A stretch of DNA of 5,633 nt from an uncultured Clostridia bacterium (GTDB lineage: Bacteria; Bacillota; Clostridia; Peptostreptococcales; Anaerovoracaceae). Where the stretch lies: positions 1 through 5,633 of the forward strand of contig CAKQOW010000084.1 of NCBI GenBank assembly GCA_934256595.1. The letters run 5' to 3'. A program made the translations under genes and the position numbers. Each line of letters starts with the position of its first letter. The first letter of the stretch is position 1. The notes under the pieces are model-generated. The model had not been told where the DNA came from, made no database searches, and saw nothing but the letters and a program-made list of their open reading frames with translations. This document shows, piece after piece, positions 1-5,557 of this stretch.

Positions 1-1
1 A

Positions 2-391
2 CATATACTCGCAAGGGAACTTGTTAATCTGATGCTTGAATTCGATCCTGAACTTGAAGTTGCATATATGCTGAAAGAGGATTATCTCGATATCAACAGG
101 GATGCCACAGTAGATGACATAGAGGGCAGGCTTAACCACTATATCAAAGATTTAAAGACTTTTAGTGTGCCGGAATTCAAGACGGTTGCAGGCAGTCTTT
201 CAAAATGGCATAACGAGATAATAAACAGTTTTGACAGAGCGGATGGAAGACGAATATCCAATGGTCCTGTAGAGTCTATCAACTCCCGTATAAAGCTGCT
301 GAAAGCATCCGCTGCGGGATACAGAAACTTTGAAAGGTTCAGAAAAAGAGTTCTATACTCGCTAAACAAAAATTCATCTATAAAGTTTTAA
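2..391 (+). CDS. ISL3-family transposase, C-terminal fragment (5' end outside window)
   Basis: The frame is open from the left edge, with ten residues visible before the first ATG at position 32, so that ATG is internal and not a start. The 129 visible residues match the end of the ISL3 (DDE) transposase domain. The diagnostic part is the SNGPVESINSRIK motif followed by GYRNFERFRKRVL, the family's usual C-terminal block. The Glu codon at 272-274 is the likely last member of the DDE catalytic triad, with the first two Asp residues upstream and out of view. The enzyme would cut and join the element's ends in the cytoplasm. The protein ends with a normal TAA and shows no frameshift in the visible part, so the copy could be intact, but this cannot be judged without the missing 5' portion. 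Confidence 0.88.
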   Translation, partial: HILARELVNLMLEFDPELEVAYMLKEDYLDINRDATVDDIEGRLNHYIKDLKTFSVPEFKTVAGSLSKWHNEIINSFDRADGRRISNGPVESINSRIKLLKASAAGYRNFERFRKRVLYSLNKNSSIKF

Positions 392-440
392 ATAAACCCT
401 TAAATTTTTAAGTACAGGTTATATTTTTTCGCAATAAAAA

Positions 441-482
441 ACAGAGTATGTAAAACTAGAACAAAGTCTGTACATACTCTGT
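441..482. terminator. Bidirectional intrinsic terminator inside the IS
   Basis: A perfect 12-base inverted repeat (ACAGAGTATGTA at 441-452, its complement at 471-482, plus an extra A-T pair at 440/483) encloses an 18-base loop. On the plus strand it is followed by GTTGTTTTTG, and on the minus strand by a run of six T residues (435-440 region). Both directions therefore look like Rho-independent terminators. On the plus strand it would end the transposase transcript. On the minus strand it would stop residual read-through from dnaJ into the IS. Confidence 0.75.
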
Positions 483-492
483 TGTTTTTGCT

Positions 493-515
493 AAAACCAT
501 CTGTAAAGTTAGACC
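493..515 (-). repeat. Probable right terminal inverted repeat of the ISL3 element
   Basis: Read outward-in on the minus strand it starts GGTCTAACTTTACAGATGG, in keeping with the GG-starting ends of ISL3-family elements. A 13-base stretch inside it (CATCTGTAAAGTT, 498-510) recurs with one mismatch at the very end of the transposase gene (CATCTATAAAGTT, 375-387). This could be a second, subterminal transposase binding site. The partner repeat at the other end of the element is outside the window. Confidence 0.45.
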
Positions 516-580
516 ACCACTAACGTCCAACCACTAAAAGCGTTATAGCGCCTAGAAGTGGTGGATTTCTTGCTCACGGC
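514..580 (+). other. Structured segment, possible IS200/IS605-type right-end relic
   Basis: Eight-base arms CCACCACT (514-521) and AGTGGTGG (557-564) form an outer stem. Inside them TAACG (521-525) can pair with CGTTA (541-545). Alternatively CCACT (531-535) pairs with AGTGG (557-561), with GCG/CGC (540-542, 549-551) stacked above. The downstream ATTTCTTGCTCAC resembles the sequence after the terminal hairpin of IS200/IS605 elements, where the 3' part of a TnpB guide (omega) RNA lies. No TnpA or TnpB coding sequence is present. The assignment rests on hairpin shape and a remembered resemblance, so it is tentative; it could simply be a structured intergenic segment. Confidence 0.28.
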
Positions 581-585
581 GTGTT

Positions 586-619
586 AAAATGCGCCTGCCG
601 CATATCACGACAGACGCAT
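586..619 (-). terminator. Intrinsic terminator of the hrcA-grpE-dnaK-dnaJ operon
   Basis: On the minus strand, 32 bases after the dnaJ stop codon, ATGCGTCTGTCG (619-608) pairs with CGGCAGGCGCAT (600-589) across a 7-base loop and is followed by TTTAACAC. Ten pairs are Watson-Crick and two are G-U. On the plus strand the same two positions would be C-A mismatches, so the structure fits only as minus-strand RNA. The T run is short (three, plus the last stem T), so termination may be incomplete; the hairpin at 441-482 would act as a back-up. Confidence 0.7.
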
Positions 620-651
620 ATATATCTATTCTTCTTACCCCTTTTTAATCT

Positions 652-1800
652 CTATTTGAACAGGTCCTTGATTGCCTGCGCAAAACCGCTCTTCTTCTGA
701 TAGCAGTCCTCTTTTACCTCTTTTGCCATAGCTTCAATGGCTTTTTTCTGTTTGCCGTTGAGTTTGGTCGGTATTTCAAGGATAACCTTTACATACAGAT
801 CTCCTTTGCGGCCTGTTTTTACCGATGGTACTCCCTTGCCCTTAAGTCTGAATACAGTGTCAGGCTGCGTTCCGGCAGGAACCTTGTATGAAACCTTACC
901 GTCAAGTGTAGGCACTGTAATATCTGCGCCCAGAGCCGCCTGGTCAAATGATATAGGCATATCAAGCCATAAGTCATTGCCCTTGCGCCTGAACATCTTG
1001 TGAGGTTTAACTCTGACAACAATGTATAAATCTCCGGCAGGACCTCCGTTTACACCCGGCTCGCCCTGACCTCTGATTGATACAACAGAGTCATTGTCAA
1101 CACCCGCAGGTATATCAACAGATATTGTAACGCTTTTTCTTACTCTGCCTGTACCTCCGCAGTCACCGCAAGGCGATTCGTTAATCTGACCTGTGCCGCC
1201 ACATTTATCACAAGGCGATGCGCTCTGGAAAGTGCCAAAAGGTGTTTTTTGTGAGGTCTTAATCTGACCTGTACCTCCGCACTTGTCACATGTTTTTTTG
1301 CTCGTGCCCGGAGCTGCGCCTGTACCCTTACAGGTTTCACACTCAACATATTTGTTGAGGTGTATCTGCTTCTTGGTGCCGAATGCCGCTTCTTCAAATG
1401 TAATTGTAATGGACTGCTGCAGGTCGCTGCCTTTGCGCGGTCCGTTTCTTCTTGACTGGGAATATCCTCCGCCACCGCCGAACATATTGCCGAAAATATC
1501 AAATATATCCTCAAAGCCGCCTGCTCCGCCAAAGCCGCCGAAACCGCCCGCTCCGCCAAAGCCTGCATTAGGATCAACCCCTGCGTGACCAAATCTGTCA
1601 TATTTGTTTTTCTTGTCCGGGTCTGACAGTACGGCATACGCCTCGTTTACTTCTTTGAATTTCTCTTCGGCTTCCTTATCGCCCGGGTTTCTGTCCGGGT
1701 GATATTTCATAGCCATTTTTCTGAAAGCTTTTTTTATCTCGTCATCAGAGGCTCCCTTTTGTATTCCCAATACCTCATAATAATCACGTTTTTCTGCCAT
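652..1800 (-). CDS. dnaJ: Chaperone protein DnaJ (Hsp40, type I)
   Basis: This is the co-chaperone that binds unfolded polypeptides, hands them to DnaK and stimulates DnaK's ATPase in the cytoplasm. The 382 residues have the full type I layout. The J domain (about 5-70) carries HPD at 34-36. The Gly/Phe-rich linker spans about 71-125. The zinc-binding domain has four CxxCxGxG repeats starting at Cys154, 171, 197 and 211 (the first is CETCKGTG), all eight cysteines present, binding two zinc ions in this family. The C-terminal substrate-binding domains span about 222-345. Length is normal for the family. The start is preceded by GAAGGTAAGG, a good Shine-Dalgarno site 8 bases before ATG. It is the last gene of the operon, 79 bases after dnaK, with a stable hairpin in that gap that may set its level relative to dnaK. 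Confidence 0.98.
   Translation of the reverse strand: MAEKRDYYEVLGIQKGASDDEIKKAFRKMAMKYHPDRNPGDKEAEEKFKEVNEAYAVLSDPDKKNKYDRFGHAGVDPNAGFGGAGGFGGFGGAGGFEDIFDIFGNMFGGGGGYSQSRRNGPRKGSDLQQSITITFEEAAFGTKKQIHLNKYVECETCKGTGAAPGTSKKTCDKCGGTGQIKTSQKTPFGTFQSASPCDKCGGTGQINESPCGDCGGTGRVRKSVTISVDIPAGVDNDSVVSIRGQGEPGVNGGPAGDLYIVVRVKPHKMFRRKGNDLWLDMPISFDQAALGADITVPTLDGKVSYKVPAGTQPDTVFRLKGKGVPSVKTGRKGDLYVKVILEIPTKLNGKQKKAIEAMAKEVKEDCYQKKSGFAQAIKDLFK
1517..1563 (-). repeat. In-frame 27-base tandem duplication in the dnaJ Gly/Phe region
   Basis: Two 20-base copies (1517-1536 and 1544-1563) differ at one base and are spaced by 27 bases, i.e. nine codons. They encode the repeated GFGGAGGF segments at about residues 80-96 of DnaJ. 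The period keeps the frame. It is a low-complexity repeat likely to vary in copy number between strains; it lies in the flexible linker and should not affect folding of the J or zinc domains. Confidence 0.7.
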
Positions 1801-1819
1801 AAGCCTTACCTTCTCTTTT

Positions 1820-1852
1820 ACGGGATATGCCCGTCAGAATTCTAACGGGCAT
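1820..1852 (-). promoter_or_regulatory. Hairpin in the dnaK-dnaJ gap with a competing alternative stem
   Basis: On the minus strand the 26 bases 1852-1827 are a near-perfect palindrome: ATGCCCGTTAG pairs with CTGACGGGCAT around an AATT loop, giving eleven pairs with one U-G. On the plus strand that pair would be C-A, which supports an RNA role on the minus strand. No T run follows, so it is not a standard terminator. The distal arm's ACGGG (1834-1830) can instead pair with CCCGT at 1824-1820 just before the dnaJ Shine-Dalgarno region, so two exclusive folds are possible. Such intercistronic hairpins commonly serve as mRNA processing or stability elements. Which of these applies here is inference. 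Confidence 0.6.
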
Positions 1853-1879
1853 TCCTTAATATCTCATATTTACTGCTGA

Positions 1880-3736
1880 TTATTTGTCGTCATCTACAAC
1901 TTCATAGTCTGCATCAACAACATTGTCTCCGCCAGGTGCTGCGCCTGCGTCTGCCGCTCCCATATCAGGACCTTCTCCGCCTGCTGCCTGCTGCTGTGCC
2001 TGAGCCTGCTGGTACATCTTAGCTGAAATTGTGTGGAACTGCTGAGTAAGAGCTTCAGTCTTAGCCTTGATATCATCAATATTGCCTGCATTAAGCGCTG
2101 ACTGTAATTCGTCTTTGGCTGCTGTGATATCGTTCTTTTCCTGTTCTGAAAGTGAACCTTCAAGCTCTTTCATGTTCTTTTCTGTTTCGTAGATAAGAGT
2201 TTCAGCCTGGTTCTTTACTTCAACCTCTTCTTTTCTCTTCTTGTCTTCTTCAGCATACTGCTCTGCTTCTTTTACCTTAGCCTTGATTTCATCATCTGAA
2301 AGCTTGGTTGATGAAGTGATTGTAATCTGCTGTGATTTGCCGGTTCCCATATCCTTTGCGCTTACGTTTACGATACCGTTTGCGTCGATATCGAATGTAA
2401 CCTCAATCTGAGGAACTCCGCGTGGTGCAGGCGGAATACCTGTAAGCTGGAATCTTCCAAGCGTAATGTTGCCTGCTGCCATTTCTCTTTCACCCTGCAT
2501 TACGTGAATGTCTACTGCTGTCTGATTGTCTGCCGCAGTTGAGAAGATCTGGCTCTTCTTTGTAGGAATTGTTGTATTTCTTTCGATAAGCTTTGTTGCA
2601 ACTCCGCCTAAAGTTTCGATTGAAAGTGATAACGGTGTTACATCAAGAAGAAGTACATCGTTTACTTCACCTGTCAGTACGCCGGCCTGAATTGCTGCGC
2701 CTACTGCAACACATTCGTCAGGGTTGATGCCCTTGAACGGCTCTTTGCCTGTAACTTTCTTAACAACTTCCTGAACTGCAGGAATTCTTGTTGAACCGCC
2801 GACTAAGATAACCTTTGCGATGTCTGCGTTTGTAACGCCTGCATCTGCCATTGCCTTTTTCATCGGCTCTACTGTTCTTTCAACCAGTCCTGCTGTAAGC
2901 TGTTCAAATTTAGCTCTTGTAATGTCCATATTCATATGAAGAGGACCGTTTTCGTTTACTGTAATAAACGGAAGATTTACATTTGTTGTCTGTGCTGATG
3001 ACAGTTCTTTCTTGGCTTTTTCGGCAGCTTCCTTTAATCTCTGGAGCGCCATCTTGTCAGCTCTTAAATCAACGCCGTTTTCTTTGGCAAATGAATCAGC
3101 CATAAATGCAAGAAGTGCTTCGTCAAAGTCATCTCCGCCAAGTCTTGTATCACCGTTTGTTGCAAGAACTTCGAATACTCCGTCACCCAGCTCAAGGATT
3201 GATACGTCGAATGTACCGCCGCCTAAGTCGTATACTAAAATCTTGTGTGACGCTTCGTCCTTGTCAAGACCGTATGCAAGTGATGCTGCTGTAGGCTCGT
3301 TGATTATTCTCTTTACATCAAGACCTGCAATCTTACCTGCGTCCTTTGTTGCCTGCTTCTGCGCATCTGAGAAGTATGCGGGAACAGTGATAACAGCTTC
3401 TGTAACTTTCTCTCCAAGGTAGCTTTCAGCGTCTGCTTTCAGTTTGCCTAAAATCATTGCTGAAATATCCTGTGGTGTGTAATCCTTGTTATCTATAGTT
3501 ACTTTGTAGTTCTCACCCATATGTCTTTTGATAGATGAAATAGTTCTGTCCGGGTTTGTTATTGCCTGTCTTTTGGCAGTTTCGCCGACAAGTCTTTCAC
3601 CGTTTTTTGCAAAGCCCACTACTGATGGAGTGGTTCTTGCGCCCTCTGCATTAGCAATAACTGTAGGCTCGCCGCCCTCTAATACCGCTACGCAGGAATT
3701 AGTTGTACCTAAGTCTATACCTATTACTTTACTCAT
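1880..3736 (-). CDS. dnaK: Chaperone protein DnaK (Hsp70)
   Basis: This is the ATP-dependent Hsp70 chaperone that binds exposed hydrophobic peptides to prevent aggregation and assist refolding in the cytoplasm. The 618 residues include the nucleotide-binding domain (about 1-360) with phosphate-1 IGIDLGTTNS (5-14), Lys70, phosphate-2 DLGGGTFDVSI (170-180; Thr175 aligns with the autophosphorylated Thr199 of E. coli) and the adenosine motif GGSTRIPAV (313-321). The interdomain linker is VLLLD (361-365), followed by the substrate-binding beta domain (about 366-480) and helical lid (about 480-580). A Gln/Ala/Gly-rich tail ends in DADYEVVDDDK. After IKRHMGENYK (69-78) it lacks the segment of about 24 residues seen in Gram-negative DnaK, a recognised Gram-positive signature. 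AGGAGA lies 6 bases before the ATG. The gene is 46 bases downstream of grpE and has no CIRCE of its own, so it depends on the hrcA promoter. Confidence 0.99.
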   Translation of the reverse strand: MSKVIGIDLGTTNSCVAVLEGGEPTVIANAEGARTTPSVVGFAKNGERLVGETAKRQAITNPDRTISSIKRHMGENYKVTIDNKDYTPQDISAMILGKLKADAESYLGEKVTEAVITVPAYFSDAQKQATKDAGKIAGLDVKRIINEPTAASLAYGLDKDEASHKILVYDLGGGTFDVSILELGDGVFEVLATNGDTRLGGDDFDEALLAFMADSFAKENGVDLRADKMALQRLKEAAEKAKKELSSAQTTNVNLPFITVNENGPLHMNMDITRAKFEQLTAGLVERTVEPMKKAMADAGVTNADIAKVILVGGSTRIPAVQEVVKKVTGKEPFKGINPDECVAVGAAIQAGVLTGEVNDVLLLDVTPLSLSIETLGGVATKLIERNTTIPTKKSQIFSTAADNQTAVDIHVMQGEREMAAGNITLGRFQLTGIPPAPRGVPQIEVTFDIDANGIVNVSAKDMGTGKSQQITITSSTKLSDDEIKAKVKEAEQYAEEDKKRKEEVEVKNQAETLIYETEKNMKELEGSLSEQEKNDITAAKDELQSALNAGNIDDIKAKTEALTQQFHTISAKMYQQAQAQQQAAGGEGPDMGAADAGAAPGGDNVVDADYEVVDDDK

Positions 3737-3782
3737 TTCTTTTCTCCTTTTCTATTTACAATTTACATTTTTAACACAGTTA

Positions 3783-4310
3783 TTAATTTGCAACCTTGAC
3801 CATAGATGCCCTGATTACTCTGCCGTTGAGAGTATAACCTTTCTGGAGAACGGCGCTCACCTTGCCGCTTTCGTATTCGTCGGTATCCTCCATCATAACG
3901 GCGTTGTGGAAATTAGGGTCAAAGTCAAGTCCCAGAGCTTCGATTTCTTCAACATTGGAGTTCTTTAAAACGTCCTTGAGCTGTTTGAAAATCATCTCCA
4001 TACCCTCTGCAAAGCCTTTCTCCGCAGTATCGGCACAGTCTAAAGCTCTTTCAAAATTATCTATTACATCAAGCAGCTGCACGACAATTTTTTCGTTGGC
4101 GTATGCATAAACATCTGCTTTTTCTTTTTCGCTTCTTCGTTTATAGTTCTGAAAATCAGCCATCAGTCTGAGATATTTGGTTTCCAGAGCCTCGTCTTTT
4201 TCGGTGGTCTCCTCCTGCTGCGGTTTAGATTCCTCCTCCGCTGCCGGTTCTTTGGTTTCCTCTGTTTCTTCTTCAAGAATTTCTTCTTTTAAATCTTTTT
4301 CATCACTCAT
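3783..4310 (-). CDS. grpE: GrpE, nucleotide exchange factor of DnaK
   Basis: GrpE works as a dimer that opens the DnaK nucleotide-binding cleft to release ADP, resetting the chaperone cycle; in some bacteria its long helices also act as a thermosensor. The 175 residues begin with an unstructured, very acidic stretch (about 1-40, mostly Glu with Lys and Thr). A long coiled-coil dimer helix follows (about 40-80, containing YLRLMADFQNYKRRSEKEK), then a helical region with VIDNFERAL (82-90). The C-terminal beta domain (about 120-175) carries the signatures GLDFDPNFHNAVM (127-139) and GYTLNGRVIRASMVKV (158-173). Length and layout are typical. Its ATG overlaps the end of hrcA by 8 bases (ATGAGTGATG), suggesting translational coupling; a weaker GGGAGAAG Shine-Dalgarno lies about 9 bases upstream, inside hrcA. 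Confidence 0.98.
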   Translation of the reverse strand: MSDEKDLKEEILEEETEETKEPAAEEESKPQQEETTEKDEALETKYLRLMADFQNYKRRSEKEKADVYAYANEKIVVQLLDVIDNFERALDCADTAEKGFAEGMEMIFKQLKDVLKNSNVEEIEALGLDFDPNFHNAVMMEDTDEYESGKVSAVLQKGYTLNGRVIRASMVKVAN

Positions 4311-5349
4311 CAGTATCTTCTCCCTCTGTTATTTTGAATGTATTACTTATATTATCCGTCAGATACTCAATGACTGACGTTACCTCGCTGTATTTCATTC
4401 GTGTAGGACCGATAACTCCTATCTTGCCTGCCAGCTTGCCGTCAACATGATATGTGGCGGTTATGAGGCTGCAGTCAGGCATTATCTCCTCGTCGTTTTC
4501 GTCGCCTATTGTTATTATTACACCGTTGTCCCTGTTTATAAGGGTTTTGGTGAAGTCCTCTTTTTTGTTGAGCATTTCAAGGAATGTCTTGGCCTTGTCT
4601 ATGTCATTATATTCAGGAAGTGAGAATATATTTGTAAGACCGTCCATATAAAGATTTACATTGAGCATATCCTCAAGGGTCTTCATAAAGTCAGGCATTA
4701 TATTGGCTGCCAGCGAACTCATCGCATCAAAGTCATTGTTAAAGCTTGATATTATATCCGATGTCAGCGCCTCGCTTATTGTCTTGCCTCTGAAATTGTA
4801 GGTCATGGTTTTGGCAAGAAGCTGCAGTCCCTCTTCGGTATACGGCGCCTTGATGTTGAGCGCTGTATTTGAAACCTTGCCGCTCTCTGAAACTATCATA
4901 AGAACTACCGTCTTGTCGTCTACCGGAAGCAGATTTATATATTTGAGCACATCTTCGTCCTGTTTGGGTGTCAGTACAAATGATGTAAGATTTGTTATCT
5001 CCGACAGTATACGCGCCGCGCGCTTGATTGTCTTGTCAAATTCGTACATATTCTGTCTGAGCTGTCCTGCTATGACGTTCTTGGTGCTCTCGGTAAGCTC
5101 CTGCTTGTTCATAAGCTCATTCACATACAGTCTGTATGCTTTCTCTGACGGTACACGTCCCGATGAAGTATGAGGGTGAGTAAGATATCCCATCTCCTCA
5201 AGATCAGACATCTCGTTTCTGATTGTCGCCGGACTTACTCCAAGATCATGGTTCTTGGAAAGGCTTCTTGAACCTACCGGCTCCGCAGTATTTACAAAGT
5301 CTGCAATGATTGCCTGCAGTATTTTCAATTGTCTTTCACTTAGTTCCAT
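4303..5349 (-). CDS. hrcA: Heat-inducible transcription repressor HrcA
   Basis: HrcA is the dimeric repressor that binds CIRCE and shuts off class I heat-shock genes; in this family its active form is maintained by GroE, so titration of GroE by misfolded proteins causes induction. The N-terminal winged helix-turn-helix (about 1-80) contains the family signatures VSPATIRNEMSDLEEMGYL (38-56) and HTSSGRVPSEKAYRLYV (60-76). The remainder is the GAF-like core and dimerisation segments. The product is 348 residues, normal for the family. The start is taken at the ATG at 5349 because AGGAGGG lies 5 bases before it. An in-frame ATG 8 codons upstream (5373) lies in the CIRCE spacer, has no ribosome binding site, and would add a tail (MSANRREK) made from the operator and Shine-Dalgarno sequence. 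Being first in the operon, it represses its own synthesis. Confidence 0.97.
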   Translation of the reverse strand: MELSERQLKILQAIIADFVNTAEPVGSRSLSKNHDLGVSPATIRNEMSDLEEMGYLTHPHTSSGRVPSEKAYRLYVNELMNKQELTESTKNVIAGQLRQNMYEFDKTIKRAARILSEITNLTSFVLTPKQDEDVLKYINLLPVDDKTVVLMIVSESGKVSNTALNIKAPYTEEGLQLLAKTMTYNFRGKTISEALTSDIISSFNNDFDAMSSLAANIMPDFMKTLEDMLNVNLYMDGLTNIFSLPEYNDIDKAKTFLEMLNKKEDFTKTLINRDNGVIITIGDENDEEIMPDCSLITATYHVDGKLAGKIGVIGPTRMKYSEVTSVIEYLTDNISNTFKITEGEDTDE

Positions 5350-5354
5350 CTTTT

Positions 5355-5361
5355 CCCTCCT
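5355..5361 (-). promoter_or_regulatory. hrcA ribosome binding site (fixes the start codon)
   Basis: AGGAGGG, a full Shine-Dalgarno core, lies five bases before the ATG at 5349 and directly beside the CIRCE arm. It would fall inside the coding sequence if the ATG at 5373 were used, which argues for the shorter HrcA. Confidence 0.9.
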
Positions 5362-5362
5362 G

Positions 5363-5389
5363 TTAGCACTCACTTGGTTCGAGTGCTAA
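5363..5389. promoter_or_regulatory. CIRCE operator (HrcA binding site)
   Basis: TTAGCACTC (5363-5371), a 9-base spacer, and GAGTGCTAA (5381-5389) match the CIRCE consensus TTAGCACTC-N9-GAGTGCTAA at every arm position. It sits between the predicted transcription start and the hrcA Shine-Dalgarno site, so it acts as the HrcA operator in DNA and forms a 9-pair stem in the 5' leader RNA, where CIRCE is known in other species to affect transcript stability. It is the only CIRCE in the window. Confidence 0.98.
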
Positions 5390-5399
5390 TTACAAGTAT

Positions 5400-5428
5400 A
5401 ATGTACCACCTGGTGACAGCTATGTCAA
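5400..5428 (-). promoter_or_regulatory. Vegetative (sigma-A type) promoter of the hrcA operon
   Basis: On the minus strand a perfect -35 TTGACA (5428-5423) is followed after 17 bases by TACATT (5405-5400), a 4-of-6 match to TATAAT, preceded by TGG that gives an extended -10 (TGnTACATT). Transcription would start at about 5392-5394, just upstream of CIRCE, so bound HrcA would block initiation or promoter clearance. A TATACT lies five bases further on, but its distance of 22 bases from the -35 makes it unlikely. Confidence 0.8.
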
Positions 5429-5460
5429 TAGATTTTGCAATATTTTTTGCAAATTTTTTA
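5429..5460 (-). promoter_or_regulatory. A/T-rich upstream region with two TTGCAA palindromes
   Basis: Directly upstream of the -35 box lie 32 bases that are almost all A and T, with A tracts as in UP elements bound by the RNA polymerase alpha subunit. Two copies of the self-complementary hexamer TTGCAA (5435-5440 and 5447-5452) are centred 12 bases apart, close to one helical turn. They could be a regulator site or chance in A/T-rich DNA; no known regulator is recognised. Confidence 0.4.
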
Positions 5461-5477
5461 TAGTTATTCAGACAGAC

Positions 5478-5510
5478 GGCGGCAGCAGGAACAAAATCCC
5501 CGCTGCCGCC
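5478..5510. terminator. GC-rich hairpin upstream of the operon, possible terminator
   Basis: GGCGGCAGC (5478-5486) and GCTGCCGCC (5502-5510) form a perfect 9-pair stem with a 15-base loop. Downstream on the plus strand there is TTAACAATGTATTTTT, a poor T run; on the minus strand there is none close by. It is probably the terminator, or its remnant, of a gene formerly to the right and read toward hrcA, insulating the heat-shock promoter. No gene is visible to confirm a direction. Confidence 0.45.
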
Positions 5511-5557
5511 TTAACAATGTATTTTTAGCTTAATAAATTCGCACACATAAGTCATCT

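Larger units (their letters stand above)
1..515 (+). mobile_element. 3' part of an ISL3-family insertion sequence, cut by the window edge
   Basis: This stretch holds the C-terminal third or so of an ISL3-type DDE transposase, then about 100 bases of non-coding sequence with a strong hairpin (441-482), then a probable terminal repeat that reads outward as GGTCTAACTTTACAG and ends near 515. ISL3 elements usually end in imperfect inverted repeats that begin with GG and make 8-base target duplications. The left end is outside the window, so neither the matching repeat nor the duplication can be confirmed. The right boundary is an inference from the GG terminus and the change to unrelated structured sequence at about 514-516. 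The element points toward the operon terminator and transcription from it converges with dnaJ. Confidence 0.6.

Noticed and set aside
139..369. Minus-strand open frame of 76 codons opposite the transposase
   Set aside because: It is the antisense shadow of the transposase, whose family motif is clear on the plus strand.
392..651. Small genes, tRNA or CRISPR repeats in the gap between the transposase and dnaJ
   Set aside because: No open frame with a ribosome binding site, no cloverleaf and no regularly spaced repeats; the gap is accounted for by hairpins and the IS end.
1140..1637. Minus-strand open frame of 165 codons inside dnaJ
   Set aside because: It is an out-of-frame shadow of the dnaJ zinc-finger and Gly-rich coding region, kept open by the low-complexity GC-rich sequence.
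1827..1852. dnaK-dnaJ hairpin as a true intrinsic terminator
   Set aside because: The stem is strong, but the bases after it on the minus strand (ATCCCGTAAAAG) contain no T run, and dnaJ must be transcribed through it.
3012..3422. Plus-strand open frame of 136 codons opposite dnaK
   Set aside because: It is the complement of the highly conserved DnaK coding sequence, has Ser/Pro-rich composition typical of an antisense shadow, no ribosome binding site and no recognisable domain.
3737..3782. Possible second CIRCE or promoter ahead of dnaK
   Set aside because: The 46-base gap has no TTAGCACTC/GAGTGCTAA arms and no convincing -35/-10 pair; only a ribosome binding site is supported.
3528..3968. 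Plus-strand open frame of 146 codons across the dnaK start and grpE end
   Set aside because: It overlaps two certain genes and the dnaK ribosome binding site in antisense, and resembles no protein family.
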